From a bacterium (GTDB taxonomy: Bacteria; Acidobacteriota; Polarisedimenticolia; Polarisedimenticolales; Polarisedimenticolaceae): a DNA stretch of 64,000 nt. Shown piece after piece: positions 43,742 to 52,370 of the stretch. A model generated the notes under the pieces. That model was not told where the DNA came from, searched no databases, and saw nothing but the letters and a program-made list of their open reading frames with translations. Made by a program: the position numbers and the translations under genes. Within the stretch, counting starts at the first letter, position 1; every line of letters starts with the position of its first letter. The DNA lies in NCBI GenBank assembly GCA_024226515.1, contig JAAELQ010000046.1, positions 33,246-97,245 on the forward strand, given 5' to 3'.

Positions 43742-45823
43742 CTAGAACTCCAGCCGCATCGAAACGAACAGCGAGCGCTCCGGCTGCGGAATCTCGTCTC
43801 CCTTCTGCAACCCTCCGACGGGCAGCGGCACCGTCGGAGTCAGATGGTCGTGGTACTGCTTGTCGAACAGGTTCTCGACGCCCACGCGCAGCTCCGCGTA
43901 GTCGGTGATCGAGAGGCTGCCGCGCAGGTGCCAGACGGCATAGCCCGGCGTCGCGTTCTCCAGCAGCGACGGGTCGAACCGATCCTGGCCGTCGACGAAG
44001 CGTCCCCCGATCTCGAACCAGCCGAGATAGCGCGCGTCGACCGTGTAGCGCGCGGCCAGCCGGCCCTCCAGCGCGGGGATGTAGGGCAGCGGGGCGTCCG
44101 TCGCCCGCTGCTCGCCGCGGACGTGGGCCAACGCCAGCGGCAGGCTGATCCGTTCCGTGGGACGGAGGACCGCCGCGACCTCGACGCCGTAGAGCACCGC
44201 GTCCTCGTTGACGAAGCCGAACAGCCTGTCCGGCCGGCCGTCCCCGCTGACGTCCTGATCCGGAAGGCGGGTCTCGAGGATGAAGTCGTCGATCGCGTAG
44301 TGGTAGACGCTCAGGCTTCCGCCGACCCGCTCGGCCTCGAACACCGCGCCCGCCGAGAGCTCGCGCTTGCGCTCCGCGTCCAGCGTGGGGTTGCCCACCG
44401 CGAAGCCCTTGGGGAACGCGGCGAAGACCAGGTAGCGCTCGGTGATGCTCGCCGCGCGCGCCGCGACCCCCGCTCCGGCCTGCAGCGTCCACCGTGGCGA
44501 CAGCCTGCGCGAGAGCAGCACGTTGCCCGTCAGCAGATCCTCGCTCCGATCCGTGTCGGCCGCCTCGGCGCCGTAGAACCGGACGTAGCTCTCGCGAACC
44601 GTCCTGCCGCCGATGCCCGGGTCGTCCGCCGCGCGCGCCTCGCTCTCGACACGGTCGTAGCGCGCGCCGATCCGCAGGTGCCAGTCCGTGGCGGGCACCC
44701 AGCCGTACTCGGCGTAGAGGCCGAGGTCGTCCTGGCGCACGTCCGGCCACAGGTGATCGTACGACGCCACGCCGGTGGCCAACGGACGGCGCTCGCGCAG
44801 AGCGTCGCGGTTCAGGCGGGAAAAGCCCGCCCCGGCCTTCAGGATGGAGCGCGGCGTGACCAGCCAGTCCGACTCGACGCGAGCCGTGTGCGAGCGCGAC
44901 TCGGACAGCGTCTCGTTTTCCGTGATGTCGCGGCTCGGCTTGCCGCGATTGCTCATCCCGTGATCCACGTCGCCCAGCCCCACGCTGAAGTCGACCGACA
45001 TCGGTCCCATGCCGCCGCCGCGGAAGCGCTGGCTGTAGCCGGCCGTGTAGACGCGCGTTTCGAGAAAGTCCGCGTTCATCGGCATTGCCGGGTAGTCGAT
45101 CTCCTCGGCGTCCTGCGTCACCACGTTGGCGTACCAGCGGCGGTAGTCGTCCGGACGGTGGCCGAAGGACAGGTGCCCACCGACGGAGCTGTCGCCCGCC
45201 GGCACGAGCGTGCCGTCGGCCGAGCGGTAGTCGTTCTCCTCGACCACCTCGAGGCCGGCGGAGAAGTCGAGCCGCTCCGTGCCGCCCGCAATGCCCGCGC
45301 TGCCGGTGATTCCGTCGCGCGCCGCGTCGTGGGATAGGCGCGCGTAGGGGATCATCTCGGTGGCCGCTTCGTAACCCCGATCGTGGTCGGTCGAGATCTC
45401 GAGCCTCCCACCCGTGCCGCCCGCGCCGAGCGTGACCGACGACAGTCCGCGGACGACGGCGACATGACGCACCGCCGTGGCGGGAAATGTCGTCGCCGGC
45501 GGGTCCATGCGGCCGGGGCAGGCCCCGTACAGCGGGACTCCGTTCACCTCGGTCTGGATTCGTTCCCAGCCCAGGCCGCGCACGACCGGTTCGAACGCGT
45601 TCTGCGAACGGCGCACGCCGGCGATGCCGGGGATGGACTCGAGGGCGAGCGCCAGGTTCGTCGCCTCGCCGGACTCGACGAGGTCCAGATCGACGCGGGC
45701 GACCGCCTGGTTCGGCGCGTGCGCCACGACCAGAACCTCTTCACGCAGCTCGGGTGGGTCCTCCCCGGCGACGGTCGGCGTGAATGCCGCGATCATCAAC
45801 ACCCAGACACGAATCTTCTTCAT
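43742..45823 (-). CDS. TonB-dependent receptor of the copper (OprC/NosA) type
   Basis: The protein has 693 residues from the ATG at 45823 (an upstream start in the same frame adds 21 residues before the signal peptide). A signal peptide (to about 20) is followed by the plug domain ('ALALESIPGIAGVRRSQNAFEPVVRGLG') and a 22-strand barrel ending 'SLFVSMRLEF'. The plug contains 'VPLYGACPGRMDPPAT', closely resembling the Cys-Met segment of the copper receptors NosA and OprC, whose Cys and Met bind copper. It should import copper across the outer membrane using TonB energy. A small Cys-rich exported protein is encoded just upstream on the same strand. Confidence 0.88.
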   Translation of the reverse strand: MKKIRVWVLMIAAFTPTVAGEDPPELREEVLVVAHAPNQAVARVDLDLVESGEATNLALALESIPGIAGVRRSQNAFEPVVRGLGWERIQTEVNGVPLYGACPGRMDPPATTFPATAVRHVAVVRGLSSVTLGAGGTGGRLEISTDHDRGYEAATEMIPYARLSHDAARDGITGSAGIAGGTERLDFSAGLEVVEENDYRSADGTLVPAGDSSVGGHLSFGHRPDDYRRWYANVVTQDAEEIDYPAMPMNADFLETRVYTAGYSQRFRGGGMGPMSVDFSVGLGDVDHGMSNRGKPSRDITENETLSESRSHTARVESDWLVTPRSILKAGAGFSRLNRDALRERRPLATGVASYDHLWPDVRQDDLGLYAEYGWVPATDWHLRIGARYDRVESEARAADDPGIGGRTVRESYVRFYGAEAADTDRSEDLLTGNVLLSRRLSPRWTLQAGAGVAARAASITERYLVFAAFPKGFAVGNPTLDAERKRELSAGAVFEAERVGGSLSVYHYAIDDFILETRLPDQDVSGDGRPDRLFGFVNEDAVLYGVEVAAVLRPTERISLPLALAHVRGEQRATDAPLPYIPALEGRLAARYTVDARYLGWFEIGGRFVDGQDRFDPSLLENATPGYAVWHLRGSLSITDYAELRVGVENLFDKQYHDHLTPTVPLPVGGLQKGDEIPQPERSLFVSMRLEF

Positions 45824-45913
45824 GACGATGCCCCCGCGACGTCCCGTCGCATGCGCCCGCCTCGACGACAGGCGCGGTTTCTCCAACGGCCGAATTGCGG
45901 ATCCGGGATCGAA

Positions 45914-46324
45914 TCACGCGATCGGGGGAGCTCTGGGATGCGCGGCGCCGAACGGATCGCTGCCGAGCGGCGTGGGGTCGCCGGGGACGAAGGGGATGTC
46001 GCTGTCGCACGGGGCGATTCGCTGCAGCTCCGCAGCGACGCCGCCGCCGCTCGGGTGCCGCACCGCCGTCCCGATGTCCGAGCACTCTTCCACGCAACGG
46101 TCGCGCTCCGAGCGCGCGCGGGTCGGCGCGGTGTTGTGCCGCCGAGGCTCGCGCGCCGCTTTCCAGCGCGCCTTGCAGCAGCAATCCGGCGTGCCGGCGC
46201 AGGCGCTGCGGCAGACCGGCCCGGCGGCGTGCCAGGCAAGAACCGCGGGCGTCGGAGCGACGGAGACCAGCAGCAGACCGATCAACGCCGACGCGAACGA
46301 TCGTGCGCTCAGGAGAAAGGCCAC
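45914..46324 (-). CDS. Small Cys-rich exported protein upstream of the copper receptor
   Basis: The protein has about 136 residues with a GTG start and no clear ribosome site, so the start is uncertain. A signal peptide ('ALIGLLLVSVAPTPAVLA') is followed by a Cys cluster ('VCRSACAGTPDCCCKARW') and two further Cys pairs, then a Pro-rich tail. I do not recognise a family. The cysteines and the position 90 bases ahead of the copper-type TonB receptor suggest metal binding or metal sensing in the periplasm (inference). It could also be a random open frame in GC-rich DNA, but the signal peptide argues against that. Confidence 0.55.
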   Translation of the reverse strand: MAFLLSARSFASALIGLLLVSVAPTPAVLAWHAAGPVCRSACAGTPDCCCKARWKAAREPRRHNTAPTRARSERDRCVEECSDIGTAVRHPSGGGVAAELQRIAPCDSDIPFVPGDPTPLGSDPFGAAHPRAPPIA

Positions 46325-46421
46325 ATCAAGAATCTACTCCGGGCCCGACCCGGCCACCGTGGGGGATAACCGACCTTTACGACGACAACTGTCCACTCCA
46401 GCGTGGGGCCGCGCTCTCGCC

Positions 46422-47906
46422 TCAGGGGCCGATCGCCGAGACGAGATACTCCCGTGTCAAGCGGTGGTCGCGCCCGCTCCAGCCCCTCCATCCGGACTCT
46501 CGGCGACGCAACAGATCCTCGACGAGCCGATCTCCGGCGAGGCGCGCCGCCACGGTTCGCGAGGGGCTCGACCGGGCCAGCTGCGCGAGGGCGGGCAGGG
46601 CCTCGGGCCCCAGCCGTTCGAGGTACACGATGTCGATCCGTGGGCCGGCGCCGCGAAGCTCGCGGCAGTGCGCGACGTTGTAGCTCGCGATGAACCCGTC
46701 GACGTCGAACATCCCGACCGCGGTCAGCACGAGCAGCGTCGCCAGCAGGTTGACGTTGACGAGCCACATGTTCGTTCGCCCGAGCGCGAGCCGTAGTCCG
46801 ATCGAGATCAGCCCCGCCAGCACGAGGATCATCCAGATCGCCGCGGCGACGCGCCAACGCGTCAGGCTGTACTGTTCGACGTAGAGCAGCAGACGCCACG
46901 CCGCGGAGAACGTCAGCATCAGCGTTTGCGCCAGCCAGGCGAGGACCAGGCGGCGGGCCGTCGGGCTCTCGCTGACCGGGCTCCGGCGACGAAACAGCGC
47001 CAGGATGAACGCGCCCGCCAGCAGCGCCGCGACGATCAGCGGGTACGCCCCGCGATGCGCGTAGCTCGCATACGTCATCCCCTCCGGCAACGCCGCGCCG
47101 CCCCACAGGTAGAGCGCGTCCAGCAGCGACTGAGCGGCGAAGACGACGTTGCAACAGACGAGGGCGCGGATCACGGGGCGCGGCTCGTGCAGGACCCGAT
47201 CGAACTCGTGGCCGTGCAGCGGACCTCTCTCCTTCGGTTCCCTGCGCGCCAGGATGGAGGGCGCCAGCCAGGCCCAGCACGCGACGGCGATCGCGGCCCA
47301 CATGACGAAGCGTGGCGTACGGAAGATCGTGTCGAGCAGCTCGCCGAGACCGTCCCACAGCGCGAGCGTGAACGACTCGACCAGCGGGTTGGCGATCGAG
47401 AACAGCGCGACGAAGACCCCGGAAACGGTTACGGGCAAGAGCCAGTCCCGGGCCGAGCGGGCGCGCTCTGCCCGCCGGCCTCCCAGCGCGGCGTGGAGCG
47501 AGCTCCCGAACGCGACCAGCGACCGGATCCACCCCGCCGCGACGAACGCGGCCCACAGCCGGACCCACTCCGTCCCCGACACGACCCGGCCGCGCGTGCC
47601 CAGCACGGCCAGCGAGAGTAGGGCGAGCAGGCACAGCAGGCTCAACAGCACGCCCGCGTGCTCGGCCAGGCCGAGGGCCAGCACGAGGCAGGGGAGCCCG
47701 GCCCAGCGCAGCCCCGGCTCGCGCAGGCGCTCGAAGCGCCAGTAGGCCAGGCCGGTCAGGCTCGCCGCGAACAGGGCCGCGTTCAGCCCCACGGGGCGGC
47801 GGAAGAACAGGAAGTCGAACCAGGCCACCAGGGCCAGGCAGATCACGAGCAACCCGCTGAACGACTTACCCTGCAGGACCGATCGGACCGCGACGCTCGA
47901 TGCCAT
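46422..47906 (-). CDS. DUF4173-like polytopic membrane protein
   Basis: The protein has 494 residues from the ATG at 47906, which is preceded by GAGGAGAAC; the frame is open further upstream but without a ribosome site. About twelve hydrophobic segments ('GLLVICLALVAWFDFLFF', 'LLPVTVSGVFVALFSIANPL', 'MWLVNVNLLATLLVLTAVGM') and the blocks 'FDVDGFIASYNVAH' and 'DIVYLERLGPEALPALAQLA' match the pattern I recall for DUF4173/DUF4153 proteins. The C-terminal about 90 residues are soluble. No biochemical role is known for the family. It lies between the copper-receptor genes and the divergent Gre-like gene. Confidence 0.8.
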   Translation of the reverse strand: MASSVAVRSVLQGKSFSGLLVICLALVAWFDFLFFRRPVGLNAALFAASLTGLAYWRFERLREPGLRWAGLPCLVLALGLAEHAGVLLSLLCLLALLSLAVLGTRGRVVSGTEWVRLWAAFVAAGWIRSLVAFGSSLHAALGGRRAERARSARDWLLPVTVSGVFVALFSIANPLVESFTLALWDGLGELLDTIFRTPRFVMWAAIAVACWAWLAPSILARREPKERGPLHGHEFDRVLHEPRPVIRALVCCNVVFAAQSLLDALYLWGGAALPEGMTYASYAHRGAYPLIVAALLAGAFILALFRRRSPVSESPTARRLVLAWLAQTLMLTFSAAWRLLLYVEQYSLTRWRVAAAIWMILVLAGLISIGLRLALGRTNMWLVNVNLLATLLVLTAVGMFDVDGFIASYNVAHCRELRGAGPRIDIVYLERLGPEALPALAQLARSSPSRTVAARLAGDRLVEDLLRRRESGWRGWSGRDHRLTREYLVSAIGP

Positions 47907-48042
47907 CTTCGTTCTCCTCGACATACGGGGCGCGGTGAGAAAGTTCCGCCGCCGCATGGCCAGAAGATGGCGATTTGCGCTATCTCATACCTGAGCGAAT
48001 CGTGAGCAATCGATGAGAGTCGGTTGACTCGTGGAGGATCGC

Positions 48043-48531
48043 TTGGAAACAGCCGACAAACAGACGCTCGTCGCAGAGCTGCGCGCTCGGGTCGAGCTCG
48101 AGATGCAGTCACTCCGCGAGTCCCAGCGCGCCGCCCAGGACGGGGCGATCCACGAGGAGGCACGCCAGGAGGACCCCAAGGACACGCGCGCGATCGAGGC
48201 GCAGTACATCGCCCGCGGCCTGGCCGAGCGCGTCGAGACGTTGCAGGGGACGCTGGCTGCGCTGGCGCAGTTTCGCCTGGACGGGTTCGGGCCGGACGAT
48301 CCGGTGGGCCTGTCGGCGCTGGTTGCCCTGCACGACGGCGACGACGAGCGGGTCTACTTTCTCGTTCCGGTCGGGGGAGGCGAGGCGCTGGAAGCGAACC
48401 GGACGACGGTGCGCACCCTGACGCCCGCCTCGCCGCTGGGCCGGGCCATCACCGGGAAGTGCGTGGGGGACGACGTGGAGCTGGAGCTTCCGGGCCGCCG
48501 CCTCGACGCCACGATCGAGTGGGTTCGCTGA
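48043..48531 (+). CDS. GreA/GreB-like transcription elongation factor
   Basis: The protein has about 162 residues. The start is assigned to TTG 48043 because GGAGG lies 5 bases upstream; GTG 48031 is the alternative. The N-terminal half is a charged helical hairpin ('[17 protein letters not shown]', '[22 protein letters not shown]') like the Gre coiled coil. The C-terminal half is the FKBP-like fold ('[15 protein letters not shown]', '[27 protein letters not shown]'). Gre factors insert the hairpin tip into RNA polymerase and stimulate transcript cleavage. An Asp-rich tip is not obvious here, so activity on stalled polymerase is uncertain. The ABC-F gene follows after 4 bases. Confidence 0.82.
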   Translation: METADKQTLVAELRARVELEMQSLRESQRAAQDGAIHEEARQEDPKDTRAIEAQYIARGLAERVETLQGTLAALAQFRLDGFGPDDPVGLSALVALHDGDDERVYFLVPVGGGEALEANRTTVRTLTPASPLGRAITGKCVGDDVELELPGRRLDATIEWVR

Positions 48532-48535
48532 CGCA

Positions 48536-50344
48536 ATGGCCAGTCCGAATCTTCTGAGCTGCCACGAGATCTCGAAGTCCTTCGGCCGGGATCCGTTGTT
48601 CGAGCGGTTGAAGTTCTCCCTGCGCGAGGGCGACCGGGTGGGCCTGGTCGGGCCCAACGGGGTGGGGAAGTCGACGTTGCTCAAGATCCTGGCCGGCGTC
48701 GAGGAGCCGGACGAAGGATCCTGCGCCCGGCGCAAGGGCCTGCGCGTCGGCTACGTCCCGCAGCACTTCACCACGGCGCCGGGACAGACGGTGCGTGAGA
48801 TCGTCGGCGCGACGTTCGCCGCGGACGCCGATCGTCAAACCGAGCAGAGCATCTCCGTCGCGCTGACGCGAACCGGATTCGACGACCCGTCGCGACAGGC
48901 GGACACGCTGTCCGGCGGCTGGCGTGCGCGACTGGCTCTGGCCTGCGCGCTGGCGCACGAGCCCGAGTTACTGCTGCTCGACGAGCCGACGAACCACCTC
49001 GACCTCGAGTCGATCCTGTGGCTCGAGTCGTGGCTCGCCCGCGAGGTTCCGACGTTCGTCGTGATCAGCCACGATCGCTTCTTCCTGCAGCACGTGGCCA
49101 ACCGGATGATCGAGATCGACCGCGTCTACCCCGAGGGATTGCTGTCGGTCGACGGAGCCTACGCCGACCTGCTGGAGACGCGCCAGCGCGTGCTCGCCGA
49201 GCAGGCGGCGCAGGAAGAGTCGCTGGCGAATCGCGTGCGGCGCGAGGTCGCCTGGCTGCGCAGCGGGGTCAAGGCCCGCACGACGAAGTCGAGCGCGCGG
49301 ATCCAGGCCGCAGAAAAGAGCATCGACCAGCTCGCGGCCAGCCGCGAGCGACGGCGCACGGCCACGACAGGAATCGACCTGACCTCGACGGGTAGAAGAA
49401 CCAAGCGCCTGTGGTCCTGCGAGGGGCTGGCCAAAGCGTTCGGCGAAACGACGGTCCTCACCGGTCTCGACCTGTTGCTGACGCCCGGGGCGCGGCTCGG
49501 CATCCTCGGGCCGAACGGCGCGGGCAAGACGACCCTGCTGCGGCTGATCGCGGGTGAGCTCGAGCCGGACGCGGGCGAGATCCGTCGAGCCGACGATCTA
49601 CGCGTCGTCTACATGGACCAGAAGCGAAGCAACATCGATACGAGTCTCTCGCTGAAGCGTGCGCTCGCGCCGGACGGCGACACGGTGCTGTACCGCGATC
49701 GTTCGCTGCACGTCGTGTCGTGGGCCAAGCGCTTCCTGTTTCGTGCGGATCAGCTCGAGACGCCCGTGGCCCAGCTCTCCGGCGGCGAACGCGCCCGGAT
49801 CGAGCTGGCGCGGGTCATGTTGCAGTCGGCCGACCTGTTGATCCTCGACGAACCGACGAACGACCTCGACATCCCGACGCTCGACGTCCTCGAGGAATCG
49901 CTGATCGAGTTCGACGGCGCGTTGATCCTCGTCACCCACGACCGGCACCTGATCGACCGCGTCTCGACGCGCATCCTGGGACTGGACGGCCGCGGCGGCG
50001 CGCAGCCCTACGCCGACTACTCGCAGTGGGAGACCGCGCGCCGAGCGTCGGAGACGCCGAAGAAGCCGCGCAAGTCGTCCGACGAGCCGCAGGCGAAGCA
50101 GCGCTCGAACTCGCGCAAGCTGTCCTATCTCGACCAGCGCGAGTGGGACGGCATGGAACAGAAGATCCTCGACGCGGAGGCCGAGCTCGAGCAGGCGCAG
50201 GAGCTGGCCCACGACCCTGCGATCGCGTCCGATGCCGGCTTGCTCCAGTCGCGCACGGCCGAGCTCGCCGACGCGCAGGCCGCGGTCGACGCGCTCTACG
50301 CCCGCTGGGTGGAGCTCGAGCAGAAGCTGGACGACAGCCCGTAG
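48536..50344 (+). CDS. uup: ABC-F ATPase (Uup-like)
   Basis: The protein has 602 residues with two ABC domains and no transmembrane segment. Domain 1: Walker A 'GPNGVGKST', signature '[12 protein letters not shown]', Walker B '[12 protein letters not shown]'. Domain 2: 'GPNGAGKTT', '[12 protein letters not shown]', '[12 protein letters not shown]'. The linker between them carries the ABC-F helical P-site region, and a C-terminal coiled coil (about 535-602, '[23 protein letters not shown]') fits the Uup subgroup. ABC-F proteins act on the ribosome; Uup also affects DNA branch stability. It follows the Gre-like gene with a 4-base gap and no strong ribosome site, suggesting coupled translation. 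Confidence 0.92.
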   Translation: MASPNLLSCHEISKSFGRDPLFERLKFSLREGDRVGLVGPNGVGKSTLLKILAGVEEPDEGSCARRKGLRVGYVPQHFTTAPGQTVREIVGATFAADADRQTEQSISVALTRTGFDDPSRQADTLSGGWRARLALACALAHEPELLLLDEPTNHLDLESILWLESWLAREVPTFVVISHDRFFLQHVANRMIEIDRVYPEGLLSVDGAYADLLETRQRVLAEQAAQEESLANRVRREVAWLRSGVKARTTKSSARIQAAEKSIDQLAASRERRRTATTGIDLTSTGRRTKRLWSCEGLAKAFGETTVLTGLDLLLTPGARLGILGPNGAGKTTLLRLIAGELEPDAGEIRRADDLRVVYMDQKRSNIDTSLSLKRALAPDGDTVLYRDRSLHVVSWAKRFLFRADQLETPVAQLSGGERARIELARVMLQSADLLILDEPTNDLDIPTLDVLEESLIEFDGALILVTHDRHLIDRVSTRILGLDGRGGAQPYADYSQWETARRASETPKKPRKSSDEPQAKQRSNSRKLSYLDQREWDGMEQKILDAEAELEQAQELAHDPAIASDAGLLQSRTAELADAQAAVDALYARWVELEQKLDDSP

Positions 50345-50431
50345 CTTCTTTCCGGCTCGAAAACCGGCGCCGACCTCTTCCGCCGCCGACCAAAGGGGAC
50401 GGTCACGCTCCTGGTTCCGAGCGGTCGACGA

Positions 50432-50460
50432 TTGACCCCGGCGTTCGATGACAGTATCGA
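50432..50460 (+). promoter_or_regulatory. Probable promoter of the first pentaheme cytochrome gene
   Basis: TTGACC (50432-50437) and TATCGA (50455-50460) are separated by 17 bases. The -35 matches consensus at five of six positions; the -10 is weak. The ATG at 50498 would have a leader of about 31 bases. Confidence 0.45.
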
Positions 50461-50497
50461 CGAGTAAAGGGACTTTGTGTCCTGGCCGGGGACAAGT

Positions 50498-52348
50498 ATG
50501 AGCTTGCGCGGAGTCGGTCATTTCGGCATGCTCGTGCTGTCGCTGGCCATCGGGTTGGGAGACGCCGGCGCGGCAGTGGTCAGCGGCGTCGTGCGCGAGG
50601 AAGGGTCGCTCGAGCCACTCGCCGGTGCGCTCGTGTCCGTGCAGGCGCTCGACGTGCGGACGACGACCGGCGCCGACGGTTCTTTCGCGCTGGACGTGCC
50701 TTCCGGAGCGGACCCGCTTCTCGTCGGCGCCAAGAAGGCTTACTTCAATGCCTCGGTTTACGTCGCTCCGCCCGAAGCCGGCGTGGAGATTCTCCTCGAG
50801 CCGGTGCCGCAGGGAGACAACCCCGACTACGAGTTGATCGAACCCGACGGCTGCGCGGTCTGTCACCTGGACCAGTACATGCAATGGCTGCGCTCGCCGA
50901 TGGCCAAGGCCGGCGGCAACACGTGGGTCGACGACATCTACAGCGGAACCGGGACCGCCGGCGGGATGGGGGGATTCGTCTACCTACGCGACTCGGTCTT
51001 CGCCGACTCGAACCCCAACTCCGAGTGCGCTGCGTGCCACCAGCCCGAGCGCTGGCTCGACGCACCGTTCATCGCCCTGGCTGACACCAGCGCTCCGCCC
51101 ACGCTGGAGCTCCTACACGGCATCTCGTGTGAGGTGTGCCACAAGATCGCCGACGTCGACGTGGCCAACATCAACTACCCGGGGATCTTTCCCGGAGCGT
51201 TGACGCTCACGCGACCCGACGACGCGGTGACAGAGCAGGTGATCTACGGCGTGCTGGGCGATACGGACTATCACCAGCCGGAGTTGATGCGACCCTCGTA
51301 CCAGCCCCAGCTCGTGGCCGAGGTGTGCGGGGCCTGTCACCAGGACAAGAACGACATCGACGAGAACCACTCGTTCGCGGGAGTCACCTCCGAGCCGACC
51401 TACATCGAATGGGTCGAATCGCCCTACGGGGATCCGGATTCGCCGACGTACGCGACGTGTGTCGACTGCCACATGCCACCGGGCGAGGCCGAGACGTTCT
51501 GTACGGCACGGCCGGTGCGCCGCGAGTCGAGCACGATTCGCAATCACGACATCCGCGGCACCTCGCCGTTCTACCTCGAGAATGCGGTCGAAATGGACTT
51601 GCAGGTCGAGCAGGTCGAGCGACGGATCCGTGTCGAGGTGACCGTGAACAACTCGCTCACCGGCCACCACGTCCCCACGGGCGTGACGGTGCGCAACATG
51701 ATCCTCGTCGTCGAGGCCTGGAAGGACGGAGACGACCCGCTCGTCGCCCCCCTCGAGCACGCCGGCGAGCAGGTGATCCACGACCTGGCGGGCGTGGGCG
51801 ATCCGGCCCAGGGCTACTTCGCGGGCCTGCCCGGCAAGTTCTACGCCAAGGTCAATCACGACGCGAGCGGCAACGGGCCGACGTTCTTCACCGATGCGAC
51901 GGGCATCCAGTTCGACAGCCGCATCCCCGCCCTGGCGTTCGACCGGACCGGCTACTCGTTCGGCGCGCCCGAGGACGGAGGCCTGGTCCGCGTTCGCGCG
52001 CGGTTGATCTACCGCCGGGCCTTCCGCTTCCTGGTGGACGCCAAGCAGTGGACCGAGGACGGGCACGGCAACCCGCTCGGCGACGTCACGGCGCCGCACT
52101 TCGGACATTTGATGGAGATCTCCGAGCGGACGATCGGGGTCGGCGCGGACCCGTGCGGCAACGGCGTTCAGGATCCGGGCGAACGGTGCGACGACGGCAA
52201 CACCGCCGCGGGCGACGGCTGCAGCCCCGAATGCACGATCGAACCGGAGGCCGCGATCCCGATCGTCGGTGTGAGAGGCCTGATCCTGATGGCGCTGCTG
52301 ATGCTGGGACTGGCTCCGTTTGTCTTCGGCTCGCGCGGCTTGCGCTGA
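50498..52348 (+). CDS. Exported pentaheme cytochrome c with Cna-B-like domain and C-terminal anchor (copy A)
   Basis: The protein has 616 residues. A signal peptide is followed by a carboxypeptidase-regulatory/Cna-B domain (about 27-105, 'GVVREEGSLEPLAGALVSV', 'GADGSFALDVP'). Five heme motifs follow: CAVCH, CAACH, CEVCH, CGACH and CVDCH, spread from about residue 118 to 330, with axial-ligand His candidates in 'NHDIRG' and 'LTGHHVPTG'. A beta-rich region leads to a Myxococcus-type Cys repeat ('CGNGVQDPGERCDDG') and a tail with 'IPIVG', a hydrophobic helix and basic residues, resembling IPTL-type sorting signals. The ATG at 50498 makes the signal peptide align with that of copy B; GTG 50477 is an alternative. 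Probably a cell-surface or periplasmic electron carrier or oxidoreductase; the substrate is unknown. Confidence 0.88.
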   Translation: MSLRGVGHFGMLVLSLAIGLGDAGAAVVSGVVREEGSLEPLAGALVSVQALDVRTTTGADGSFALDVPSGADPLLVGAKKAYFNASVYVAPPEAGVEILLEPVPQGDNPDYELIEPDGCAVCHLDQYMQWLRSPMAKAGGNTWVDDIYSGTGTAGGMGGFVYLRDSVFADSNPNSECAACHQPERWLDAPFIALADTSAPPTLELLHGISCEVCHKIADVDVANINYPGIFPGALTLTRPDDAVTEQVIYGVLGDTDYHQPELMRPSYQPQLVAEVCGACHQDKNDIDENHSFAGVTSEPTYIEWVESPYGDPDSPTYATCVDCHMPPGEAETFCTARPVRRESSTIRNHDIRGTSPFYLENAVEMDLQVEQVERRIRVEVTVNNSLTGHHVPTGVTVRNMILVVEAWKDGDDPLVAPLEHAGEQVIHDLAGVGDPAQGYFAGLPGKFYAKVNHDASGNGPTFFTDATGIQFDSRIPALAFDRTGYSFGAPEDGGLVRVRARLIYRRAFRFLVDAKQWTEDGHGNPLGDVTAPHFGHLMEISERTIGVGADPCGNGVQDPGERCDDGNTAAGDGCSPECTIEPEAAIPIVGVRGLILMALLMLGLAPFVFGSRGLR

Positions 52349-52370
52349 GACACGGATCGCCGCGTTGGGA

